The translations under genes and the position numbers were made by a program. A stretch of DNA of 32,102 nucleotides from Lachnospiraceae bacterium (GTDB taxonomy: Bacteria; Bacillota; Clostridia; Lachnospirales; Lachnospiraceae): positions 1-32,102 of the forward strand of contig JAFRZM010000015.1 of assembly GCA_017442585.1 (NCBI GenBank), given 5' to 3'. The notes under the pieces were generated by a model, which worked only from the letters and a program-made list of their open reading frames with translations, did not search any database and had not been told where the DNA came from. Shown one piece after another: positions 25,187-32,027 of this stretch (position 1 is its first letter; the number at the start of each line of letters is the position of its first letter).

Positions 25187-25229
25187 AAAAAATGGGAACC
25201 CACTGTTTAAGCGGATTCCCACGTTTTTT
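25187..25229. terminator. Intrinsic terminator after the amidohydrolase, bidirectional
   Basis: A stem TGGGAA/TTCCCA (25193-25198 with 25216-25221), with further inner pairing (CC with GG), has an A6 run on its low side (25187-25192) and a T6 run on its high side (25224-25229). On the minus strand it ends the amidohydrolase transcript about 18 bp after the stop; it could also stop plus-strand reading into that gene. It marks the upstream boundary of the restriction-modification island. Confidence 0.85.
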
Positions 25230-25246
25230 CGTCTACTCCATCTCAA

Positions 25247-26389
25247 TTATCTTTCTTCGCCGTCTATTATAACGTGAAGAATTCTTGTATCCGATAACAT
25301 CGGGTCTCCGTCTGCGATAACAATATCCGCATCCTTACCGACTTCGATAGAACCCACTCTATCAGCGATGCCGATATGCTTTGCCGGATTAATTGTTATA
25401 GCCTTTAATGCTTCAAACGGATCCATGCCTGCCTTGACTGCAAGTCCTGCGCAAAGTGACAGATACTCCTGCGGGATTACACCTGCATCTGTAATGATTG
25501 ATACGTCACATCCTGCCTTCGATAAGATTCCTGGTGTCTCAAAGCCTTTGTTTGCAAGCTCAAGCTTCGAAGGATGTCCGAGTGACGGTCCTACCGCACA
25601 AGGGAAATGCTCTTTTGCAAGGTCTTCGGCGATTAATGCGCCGTCCGTTACATGCTCCAATGTAAGCTTTATACCGAACTCTTTGGCAATTCTTATCGCT
25701 GTAAAGATATCGTCTGCTCTATGTGCATGCGCCTTTATCGGCATCTCGCCTCTTATAACAGGTAAAAGCGCCTCCATTACAGGGTCGTAAGTCGGAAGCT
25801 TGTCTCCGTCTTCTCCCGCTGCATCAAGCTTTCTTTGATATTCGTGCGCTTTACAAAGGTTTGTACGAAGGATTGCGGCTGTAGTCATTCTTGAAGTTAT
25901 TGCTTTATCCTTATAGCAGCGCTTAGGGTTTTCACCAAATGCCGCCTTCATGGCTGCTTCTTCTTTTACCACTACGTCGTCTACACGCTTTCCGTATGTC
26001 TTAACCGCCACAAAAGTTCCGCCGAGTACGTTCGCGGATCCCGGACCTGTACATATTGTTGTAACGCCGCCCTTTCTTGCAAGTTCTATCGATTTATCCA
26101 TCGGGTTATAACCGTCAATTGCGCGAATCTGCGGAGTTACAGGTCCGTTCATCTCATTATAATCGTTCTCGTATGCTGCAAAGCTTGTATCGAGTCCGAT
26201 ATGCGTATGCACATCGATGAATCCAGGATATACTCTTTTACCTTGTGCATCGATTACCACTGCTTCTGCGTCTTCGATACCGGCTTCGACTCTCGCAATC
26301 TTGCCGTCTATAGCCAAAACATCGACATTCTTTGGCTCACGTGTAACCACATCATACACCAAACCGTTTTTAACCAATAATTTACTCAT
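25247..26389 (-). CDS. Amidohydrolase family metal-dependent hydrolase
   Basis: The 380-residue enzyme has the layout of imidazolonepropionase-like amidohydrolases (PF01979). It has an N-terminal beta sandwich, the HxH metal site in GFIDVHTHIGLD (about residues 58-69), then PIKAHAHRADDI and LTLEHVTDG with further metal-binding His, and ITDAGV with the catalytic Asp. A C-terminal strand, IADRVGSIEVGKDADIVIADGDP, closes the sandwich. The substrate is unknown; relatives cleave cyclic amides or peptide-like bonds. Start ATG at 26387-26389 with AGGAGG upstream. It is a single-gene unit with its own promoter and terminator, probably a chromosomal neighbour rather than part of the island. Confidence 0.93.
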   Translation of the reverse strand: MSKLLVKNGLVYDVVTREPKNVDVLAIDGKIARVEAGIEDAEAVVIDAQGKRVYPGFIDVHTHIGLDTSFAAYENDYNEMNGPVTPQIRAIDGYNPMDKSIELARKGGVTTICTGPGSANVLGGTFVAVKTYGKRVDDVVVKEEAAMKAAFGENPKRCYKDKAITSRMTTAAILRTNLCKAHEYQRKLDAAGEDGDKLPTYDPVMEALLPVIRGEMPIKAHAHRADDIFTAIRIAKEFGIKLTLEHVTDGALIAEDLAKEHFPCAVGPSLGHPSKLELANKGFETPGILSKAGCDVSIITDAGVIPQEYLSLCAGLAVKAGMDPFEALKAITINPAKHIGIADRVGSIEVGKDADIVIADGDPMLSDTRILHVIIDGEER

Positions 26390-26429
26390 AATTCTGCCTC
26401 CTATATTGAGTTGTAAAGTCTATGAGTCA

Positions 26430-26458
26430 ATTATAGAACAACTAGCCTTTCCAAACAA
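26430..26458 (-). promoter_or_regulatory. Amidohydrolase promoter (twin of the coiled-coil gene promoter)
   Basis: TTGTTT (26458-26453), a 17-bp spacer and TATAAT (26435-26430) on the minus strand. It is directly downstream of the ABC terminator, whose T run touches the -35 region. The 33 bases 26429-26461 match 29 of 33 positions at 13449-13481. Confidence 0.7.
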
Positions 26459-26459
26459 T

Positions 26460-26484
26460 AAAAAAGTGGCATCGCTGCCACTTT
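26460..26484 (-). terminator. Intrinsic terminator overlapping the ABC exporter stop codon
   Basis: A perfect 9-bp stem AAAGTGGCA/TGCCACTTT (26484-26476 with 26471-26463) around a 4-nt loop is followed by a continuing T run on the minus strand. The first base pairs fall within the ABC gene's TAA stop codon. Confidence 0.88.
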
Positions 26485-28261
26485 ATTTTACGTAATTCTC
26501 TGCCTGCTTCGTAAACATTTCGTAGTACTTGCCTTGGCGGTGCATGAGTTCGTCATGGTTACCGATTTCCAGAATCTTGCCGTGATCTATTACTACGATT
26601 CTATCCGCATCACGTACGGTTGACAAACGGTGCGCTATCATGATTGTTGTCGTCTTATTTGCTGCGCCCATGATGGCTTTGCTTACTTTATGCTCTGCCA
26701 AAGGATCAAGCGCCGATGACGGCTCATCAAGTAAGAGCAAACCAAAGTCTCCGCACATTACCCTGACAAGTCCCACTATCTGTGACTCTCCGCCCGAAAG
26801 TAAAATTCCGTTATCAAAAAACTCTCTCGTCAACTGCGAATTATAATCTGCGTTATTCTTTTCCAATATCTTATCAAGACCTAATTGCTGCTCTATTTTC
26901 TGTAAACCTTCATCCTTTACCGGCTGATATAAGGATATATTATCCTTTAAGCTCATTGCATATATGTTGGTATCCTGAAACGCTACGCCGATACGGCTGC
27001 GGAGTTTATGGACATCATACTCATTAATCGCTTTTCCGTTTATTATAATCGAGCCACTTTCAACATCATATAATCTAAGCAACAGCTTTAAAAACGTGGA
27101 CTTTCCTGCTCCGTTTTCTCCGACTATCGCAATTTTCTCTCCCCGCTTTATCGAAAGATTTAAATCAGATAACGCGAAATCCGAATTCTCATACGTAAAT
27201 CCTACATCCTTTAGCTCCAAGGAAAAGCTTTCCTCACTAGGCTCTGCCGAAGTCTCGTCACTACCGCTTTCTATCTTTGAATCGAGATTAAAGAACGTCC
27301 TTATTCTTTCTACATTCATTGAAAGGATGTCTGCATCCTTAAGTAGACCTATAAGTACGTTTATTTTGGAATCCAATCGATAAAATGCCAGCATCAGGGT
27401 CATGTACATTCCGATTTCCGGGATATTGCCTGCGATGATATTCTTTATCAAATATACCATGATGATTATCTCGGTTACACTTAATATAACCTCATGCAAG
27501 ATATTTAATAACTCATACTTCCAGAAAAACTCCGTAACTATCCTAATCTTATTCTTGGCGCATTCATCATAGGATTCTCCAGTCATCTTTGAAATCAAAG
27601 TTGATTTCATATCAGCGGCATATTCTCTTAGATAAAACAATCTTTGAAAATACCCCAGGCGCCTGTCTATCGGAACTGAGGCACTTTTATACTTTATCAT
27701 CTCGGTATTGATAATCCTATTTACACCGGTATGAAGCAACATCTGGATTACTTCAATAGCTATGATCCATGGACCAAGAGTTATTATAATTGTACCAAGT
27801 AATGCGAGACTTAACACACATTGCGCAATTTTTACGAGTAAATCTCTTGCGCCTTCGAGCTGTGTTGCATATTCCTCGACAGCCCACGAGAAGTTATCAT
27901 AGTATTCGGGATTATCAATGTTTTTATAATCCGTAAGTACTGCTTTGTCGTAAATCTCTCGGTTTGCGCGAAGGCGTATCGTTACTTGCTTTTTCTTGAA
28001 ATATGCTCTTGCGATTTTAAATAATGAATTGTTTAAAAATGTGGCACTCCCTAAGATTACCGCAACCATTGCAATATAAATAAAAGGCTTTCCTACCGAT
28101 AAATACCCAAGTATAATTTCCGGCGAGCGCACATATATAAAGTCTTCGATCGGTGAATAAAGTCCTAATACTATTAATGAAATGAATAGATATATTCCGT
28201 ATTTTTTATACGGCTTACATATCCACAAGATGTTGCTGCATGTTCTTCGTAAATTTCCCAT
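26483..28261 (-). CDS. ABC transporter, fused permease and ATP-binding protein (exporter type)
   Basis: The 592-residue protein is a half-size exporter that would work as a dimer. About residues 25-320 hold the membrane domain with five or six hydrophobic segments. The ATPase domain follows with Walker A GENGAGKST (about 380), a Q-loop in VAFQDTN, signature LSGGES (about 488), Walker B LLLLDEPSSALD (about 510) and the H-loop IAHRLSTV. The substrate (peptide, lipid or drug) is unknown. I chose the ATG at 28259-28261 with GAAGGAG upstream. An in-frame TTG at 28334-28336 overlapping the XRE stop would add 25 residues, but that stretch is mostly a near-perfect hairpin. It follows an XRE regulator by 71 bp and ends in a strong terminator. 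Confidence 0.93.
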   Translation of the reverse strand: MGNLRRTCSNILWICKPYKKYGIYLFISLIVLGLYSPIEDFIYVRSPEIILGYLSVGKPFIYIAMVAVILGSATFLNNSLFKIARAYFKKKQVTIRLRANREIYDKAVLTDYKNIDNPEYYDNFSWAVEEYATQLEGARDLLVKIAQCVLSLALLGTIIITLGPWIIAIEVIQMLLHTGVNRIINTEMIKYKSASVPIDRRLGYFQRLFYLREYAADMKSTLISKMTGESYDECAKNKIRIVTEFFWKYELLNILHEVILSVTEIIIMVYLIKNIIAGNIPEIGMYMTLMLAFYRLDSKINVLIGLLKDADILSMNVERIRTFFNLDSKIESGSDETSAEPSEESFSLELKDVGFTYENSDFALSDLNLSIKRGEKIAIVGENGAGKSTFLKLLLRLYDVESGSIIINGKAINEYDVHKLRSRIGVAFQDTNIYAMSLKDNISLYQPVKDEGLQKIEQQLGLDKILEKNNADYNSQLTREFFDNGILLSGGESQIVGLVRVMCGDFGLLLLDEPSSALDPLAEHKVSKAIMGAANKTTTIMIAHRLSTVRDADRIVVIDHGKILEIGNHDELMHRQGKYYEMFTKQAENYVK

Positions 28262-28266
28262 TAAAA

Positions 28267-28326
28267 AATCTCCTTCTCTTAATTCATACGATGCAATTTC
28301 ATTGTATGAATAGAATGAAGGAGATT
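28267..28326 (-). promoter_or_regulatory. Long hairpin sequestering the ribosome binding site of the ABC gene
   Basis: On the minus strand AATCTCCTTC (28326-28317) pairs perfectly with GAAGGAGATT (28276-28267), which contains the Shine-Dalgarno site of the ABC gene. Inside it, TTCATACAATG (28310-28300) pairs with CATCGTATGAA (28293-28283) with one mismatch around a 6-nt loop. No U run follows, so it is not a terminator. In the mRNA it would block translation initiation unless opened by ribosomes leaving the XRE gene, by temperature or by a ligand. Confidence 0.65.
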
Positions 28327-28332
28327 CAATAA

Positions 28333-29496
28333 TCAATCAGTTGTTTCAAAATCAACAAATTGTTTAAATCGTGGATCTGCTTTCATTTCAGAAAGAACTT
28401 TTTCTTTCTCAGGCACATCCCACCACGGCCAAAGATTTGGTAATTCCTTATGAAATGCGGAGTTTTCCAGCACCTTTTCTATATGCATAGAAACATTCTT
28501 TAAAAGCGGAGATTTAAAATTAGTATCTTTGCTATCATGTAATTTATCATACTCCTTGGCTAGCATTAATGCTCTATCTAACGCATTAAATGCTTCATCT
28601 TTTTCATCTGCAAGCCATAAGTAATATGAGCGAAGCATCTGCACACATGAAAGAAAAGCATAGTTTCTTCCATAAGATTCACCGCATATGTTCTTATACA
28701 TATCTTCTACGTGCTGAAGCGTTTTGGCTGCCTCTTTCGGAAGCATAGTTCCATCATCCAAGACGATTCTTACCATTTGCTCTGCAGATTTTGATACTGT
28801 TTCTAAAAGTAGCTCCCCTGTTGCTGTAACGGCTTCTTTGCCGTCGTAAGCCTGCAATCGTAAGAACGGCTTTGACGCTGCAAGGTCCGGTGCGGATTCA
28901 GAAAGAGCAAGCGCTTTTTCCTGCTCTCCTGTATTTTTATATAACTGTGCAAGCTCGGTTACAGCTTTATGGCGCTTCTTTCCTTCGGGAAGTGTTTGGA
29001 TGAGCTTTTCATAAAGTTTTATCACTTCCTGCCACTCTTTATATGTACGATGTCTTTCTACATCATATACGCTGTAACCTTCTTCGTCGGTAATGTGCAT
29101 CTCGCCGTAGCGCACGTATCCTGCGTTGTAGAGCACCGATGTAAGCGAAAGCATAAGGCTCTCGTTTCCCGGAAACTCAATTAATGCATCCCTCGCAAGT
29201 GCGATACATTCGTCCATGTTAACGTCTTCGCCGGCGTTTTGGTTGTTCATATTGTTTATCTTTTCGACAAGTTCGTCTATTCTTTTTGAGCGCTCGTTAT
29301 CATATCCGAAAAGCTCGTCTATCGATATGTTAAAGTAATTCGCAAGCGACGGAAGTATTTCCATATCCGGATAACAAATTCCCTTTTCCCAGCGGGATAC
29401 CGCCTGCGCAGTAACACCTAACTCTGTCGCTACGGCTTCTTGTGTCTTTCCGTCACGAAGCCTTAATTCTTTTATTCTTTCGCTTAACTTTATCAT
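28333..29496 (-). CDS. XRE-family transcriptional regulator with TPR-like C-terminal region
   Basis: The 387-residue protein has an XRE helix-turn-helix at residues 4-60 (LSERIKELRLRDGKTQEAVA, then VTAQAVSRWEKG and ISIDELFGYD). This is followed by about 300 residues of helical repeats with TPR-like pairs (YKNTGEQEKALALSE), a design seen in regulators that sense peptides or small ligands. I chose the ATG at 29494-29496 (MIKLSERIKEL) with GAAGG upstream; the longer frame runs through repeats in the promoter region. It directly precedes the ABC exporter, and the two are probably co-transcribed, which makes this the exporter's likely regulator. Confidence 0.9.
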   Translation of the reverse strand: MIKLSERIKELRLRDGKTQEAVATELGVTAQAVSRWEKGICYPDMEILPSLANYFNISIDELFGYDNERSKRIDELVEKINNMNNQNAGEDVNMDECIALARDALIEFPGNESLMLSLTSVLYNAGYVRYGEMHITDEEGYSVYDVERHRTYKEWQEVIKLYEKLIQTLPEGKKRHKAVTELAQLYKNTGEQEKALALSESAPDLAASKPFLRLQAYDGKEAVTATGELLLETVSKSAEQMVRIVLDDGTMLPKEAAKTLQHVEDMYKNICGESYGRNYAFLSCVQMLRSYYLWLADEKDEAFNALDRALMLAKEYDKLHDSKDTNFKSPLLKNVSMHIEKVLENSAFHKELPNLWPWWDVPEKEKVLSEMKADPRFKQFVDFETTD

Positions 29497-29538
29497 CGTT
29501 ACCTTCTTTAAATTATGCCTATTCCTTGTTGCTCTTTT

Positions 29539-29581
29539 ACTATACCATCTCGACTGTCGTCTCGATGCTTTTCTCGTCGAG
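29539..29581 (-). promoter_or_regulatory. Candidate promoter/operator of the XRE-ABC operon
   Basis: A -10 TATAGT (29544-29539) has no good -35. Upstream TCGAGA occurs twice 12 bp apart (29553-29548 and 29565-29560), followed by a CTCG-T-CGAG palindrome (29573-29581). The first repeat lies in the spacer region. Repeats of this kind suit an XRE-type autoregulator, but binding is inference. Confidence 0.4.
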
Positions 29582-29608
29582 GTGGCATTCATGCAAGCAT
29601 GATGCCAC
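29582..29608. repeat. Inverted repeat behind the nitrilase gene
   Basis: GTGGCAT-CATG pairs with CATG-(A)-ATGCCAC, 11 bp with one bulged base and a 4-nt loop, starting 12 bp after the nitrilase stop. There is no U run on either side, so it is not a standard terminator. It may protect the mRNA 3' end or be an operator for the XRE unit. Confidence 0.5.
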
Positions 29609-29620
29609 TTCTCCTCGTTA

Positions 29621-30325
29621 TTATATCAAAATACCCTCGGTTTCATACGGTATGCGGTTGGCTATTTTACCTTCTTTTACGTAAAATGCTCCGCCAATCG
29701 ATACAGGGTCGTCACTTAAGGAATTAATGATATATGCCTCTTTTGCGGCAAGGTCCGCCTGTTCTGCATACTCATGCTCGTATTCTCCCAATCCTTTTTT
29801 GTCGAAGTTTACATATATCGGCCAGATTAAGGTTCCGTCTGTCTTAAAACGCTCTGGGAAGTCCCAAAGGTCACCGCATAAAGCGATGTTGAGCTTTTCG
29901 CCTTTATAAAGAAATTCTTTTGTCTCGGTTCCTTCTTTATAATGCTCGCCCGCAATCGGCTCTTTCCATCCCTTGGATATTCTTCTGTAGTTATGTAAGA
30001 CTTTTCCGCTTTCTATTACGACGCATGAGGAATATAAATCCTCTCCGCAAAGTTCCACGTATCCAAGTAAAAGGTCTGTCTTATACGTAACCGTAAGCGC
30101 TGCTATACGATTCATTGTTTCCGAATGCAAGGATATAGCAACTTCCTTGTCGTGCTCGTAATTCCAATTCAATGAATCAAAGCCCTGCAAAAACGTCTCT
30201 CCAAAGCATACTAAATCTGCCTTCCCTGCTGCCTCTTTCAAAACTTTCTCGATTTTTCCTATATTATACTCTATATCATTATTGATAAACTTATACGCCG
30301 CAAGGGCTATTCTTACCTTACTCAT
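29621..30325 (-). CDS. Carbon-nitrogen hydrolase (nitrilase superfamily)
   Basis: The 234-residue enzyme has the nitrilase triad: E43 in FGETFLQGFD, K118 in YRRISKGW and C150 in ALCGDLWDFPE. It would hydrolyse a C-N bond of an amide or carbamoyl substrate that cannot be named from sequence. It is shorter than the usual 260-280 residues, with a compressed C-terminal part. Of two in-frame ATGs I chose the second (30323-30325), which lies seven bases after GGAGG; the first is only a base or two from it. Its start lies just past the GNAT stop, so both are translated from one mRNA under the structured leader at 31075-31212. Confidence 0.85.
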   Translation of the reverse strand: MSKVRIALAAYKFINNDIEYNIGKIEKVLKEAAGKADLVCFGETFLQGFDSLNWNYEHDKEVAISLHSETMNRIAALTVTYKTDLLLGYVELCGEDLYSSCVVIESGKVLHNYRRISKGWKEPIAGEHYKEGTETKEFLYKGEKLNIALCGDLWDFPERFKTDGTLIWPIYVNFDKKGLGEYEHEYAEQADLAAKEAYIINSLSDDPVSIGGAFYVKEGKIANRIPYETEGILI

Positions 30326-30327
30326 TC

Positions 30328-31071
30328 TCATTCCTCCAAAATATATGCTAATCCATAATCCTTATACCCTATATGTTTTGATAGATTATATGATGCCTCA
30401 TTTTTTACCGTGCACTCCCACTGCGGGCAAACACCAATCTCTATAAGATGATGTGCTGCATAAGCTGCTGCATTCGTTGCATATCCTTTTCTTCGCTCGC
30501 TCTTAAGTGTCATAATACCTGTGTGCTGTATCATATCTTCCATAAACGGAACGTCCGGCGCATCACATACTGCAAGAAGTTTGCCATTATCAACTACACC
30601 CACAAAGTACTCTTTAGCAGCTTTTTCCTCAAAGTATTCCTGAAGCCACCCTGTCGGATCTGCCTCCGGCTCTGTTATTCTGAAGAACTCCTCATACATA
30701 GGGTAATCTTCTGCCTTTAAAACTCTTGCTTTTCCATAATCAGTTATTATTTCTCCACCGAATATCATATAATGCATTTGTAAGAGTTTATACTTATCTG
30801 AAACTGCCCTTATAATTGTATCCTTATCTTGCCCTTTTAAAGTTTCGATAAAGCCTGCATGCTTTGGCGAATATACAACTATTAAGGCCTCACCTTTTAC
30901 AAAAATAATAATTGTATACTTTGCTCCAAGACCTTTTACCTCTTTATCTCGTTCCTCGCTGCAAACGAAATGTATTCCGTCACTTATGCCTTTAAGCTCT
31001 GTTCCTATAAGTTTTGAATAAAACTCCTCCGTTATTTCGTATATCTCTTTGTTTGTTAATGCTTTTCTCAT
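30328..31071 (-). CDS. GNAT family N-acetyltransferase
   Basis: The 247-residue protein has a divergent N-terminal half (about 1-115) and a C-terminal GNAT domain. The domain has GVVDNGKLLAVCDAP as central strands, ERRKGYATNAAAYAAHHLIE with the R/K-x-x-G-x-A acetyl-CoA loop (about 195-215), and VKNEASYNLSKHIGY near the end. The two-part layout is like the ZmaR-related acetyltransferase group. The substrate is unknown. Start ATG at 31069-31071. The AAGGAGG site ten bases before it is part of a hairpin followed by TTTTTT, so both transcription and translation of this gene look controlled by its leader. It is followed at once by the nitrilase gene, which suggests one pathway. Confidence 0.88.
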   Translation of the reverse strand: MRKALTNKEIYEITEEFYSKLIGTELKGISDGIHFVCSEERDKEVKGLGAKYTIIIFVKGEALIVVYSPKHAGFIETLKGQDKDTIIRAVSDKYKLLQMHYMIFGGEIITDYGKARVLKAEDYPMYEEFFRITEPEADPTGWLQEYFEEKAAKEYFVGVVDNGKLLAVCDAPDVPFMEDMIQHTGIMTLKSERRKGYATNAAAYAAHHLIEIGVCPQWECTVKNEASYNLSKHIGYKDYGLAYILEE

Positions 31072-31074
31072 AAT

Positions 31075-31212
31075 AAAAAAGCCTCCTTGTCTTGCAAGAA
31101 GGATTATCTAACTACCACAAAATAGAGGCACTATATGCCTTAAGAAAAATATCAGATAATCCTACGCAAAATAAGCCCTGATATGGGCTACCAACCGTTA
31201 CTGTTTTTGCAT
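31075..31212 (-). ncRNA. Candidate riboswitch-like leader RNA of the GNAT-nitrilase operon
   Basis: On the minus strand, 5' to 3': ATGCAAAA (31212-31205) can pair with TTTTGCGT (31171-31164), enclosing the hairpin AGCCC-AUAUCA-GGGCU (31189-31174). GGATTATCT (31162-31154) pairs perfectly with AGATAATCC (31109-31101), enclosing the hairpin AGGCA-N5-TGCCT (31140-31126). The loop AUAUCA (31184-31179) is complementary to UGAUAU (31154-31149), a pseudoknot. A terminator-like hairpin CCTTCTTG/CAAGGAGG (31102-31095 with 31089-31082) with TTTTTT (31080-31075) shares the two bases 31102-31101 with the 9-bp helix and contains the ribosome binding site. I match it to no known riboswitch class. Confidence 0.6.
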
Positions 31213-31270
31213 AAAACTATCTTCTGATCAATTTCTCTTTCACACTTACCCTTTCGGTTTTGTCACCTTT

Positions 31271-31299
31271 AGATTAACAGTTTAGCATAAATTTGTCAA
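31271..31299 (-). promoter_or_regulatory. Candidate promoter for the leader RNA and GNAT-nitrilase operon
   Basis: A perfect -35 TTGACA (31299-31294) lies inside the last codons of the upstream gene, with a 17-bp spacer to a weak -10 TAATCT (31276-31271). Transcription would start near 31263 and give a leader of about 190 nt before the GNAT start codon. Confidence 0.4.
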
Positions 31300-31854
31300 T
31301 GCAACTTCCGGTATCTCTATATCCGGTAGGTCTACAGCTACTTCTGCGTTATTGGCCATTTCTATAGGATCAGTTGTTTCCGGCACTTCCTCGTCTTCCC
31401 ACAGTGACTTATGTTTCTTACGCTCTTCGTTTTGTGCCATAGCCTGCATATTCTTCGCCATCTGGTACATCTTCCAATCGTACTCCATAAGCTTCTTTTC
31501 ATCCGATGCAGGCACTATATCACCCGCTGCAAGGCGCCTAAATACAGTTATGACCTTGCCTAAATCTTCCGCTTCCTTTGCCATAGCGTCGCCCTGCTGC
31601 TTAGCAGACTCCATATTTGCGATACTCATCCACAGCTCACCGATATTATCAAGCACTTCCTGATTCTTTATAAATGCATCTTCCGTTTTTTGCAACGAAA
31701 GCGTAAGCGTCGCGGCTTCCTCTTGGAATTTCGTATCTCCCGTTTCTTTAAACTTATTCTCCGCCGCGGTCTTTTGTGCACTTAACGTCTTCTTATTATC
31801 GCAAAGCTGCTGCCTATTCTGATAATATATAGCCCTTGCATCCGCTATCTTCAT
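31282..31854 (-). CDS. Helical cytoplasmic protein of unknown function, possibly motility-associated
   Basis: The 190-residue protein has no signal peptide or membrane segment. It is helical with coiled-coil stretches (about residues 10-80), a conserved-looking central block RRLAAGDIVPASDEKKLMEYDWKMY split by a turn, and an acidic tail ending in a lone cysteine. I recall similar proteins in Lachnospiraceae but no function for them. The ATG at 31852-31854 has AGGGAGG upstream. A sigma28-like promoter 88 bp upstream suggests expression with motility genes; a FliJ-like chaperone role is possible but unproven. The gene stands alone: the next transcript appears to start inside its 3' end. Confidence 0.75.
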   Translation of the reverse strand: MKIADARAIYYQNRQQLCDNKKTLSAQKTAAENKFKETGDTKFQEEAATLTLSLQKTEDAFIKNQEVLDNIGELWMSIANMESAKQQGDAMAKEAEDLGKVITVFRRLAAGDIVPASDEKKLMEYDWKMYQMAKNMQAMAQNEERKKHKSLWEDEEVPETTDPIEMANNAEVAVDLPDIEIPEVALTNLC

Positions 31855-31941
31855 ACTTAAACCTCCCTGTCTATCTATGAAATCTATTTCTTTATAAATT
31901 TATCTTAGGCAAAAGCACATACTCCTGCCAATCTATATAAT

Positions 31942-31968
31942 ATATCGGTAAACTTTAATTTCCTCTTA
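31942..31968 (-). promoter_or_regulatory. Candidate sigma28 (SigD/FliA-type) promoter
   Basis: TAAG (31968-31965), a 15-bp spacer and ACCGATAT (31949-31942) on the minus strand match the flagellar sigma consensus TAAA-N15-GCCGATAT at 10 of 12 positions. It would give a 5' UTR of about 80 nt for the gene starting at 31854. Confidence 0.45.
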
Positions 31969-32027
31969 ACCCCTACTATTATATAAAGTCATAGTCTTTC
32001 TTTACCTTTTCTACAGGTTCGACTATG

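Noticed and set aside
28262-28336. Upstream TTG start adding 25 residues to the ABC exporter
   Set aside because: The added stretch coincides with a near-perfect hairpin, whereas the ATG at 28261 has a strong ribosome binding site and gives a normal exporter N-terminus. Kept only as a possible coupling device.
31174-31195. A third copy of the MalT/prsW dyad (GGTAGCC followed by AGGG)
   Set aside because: Only the first half matches; the sequence is AGCCC-ATATCA-GGGCT, an RNA hairpin in the leader, with no TAC arm, no -35 spacing and no -10 after it.
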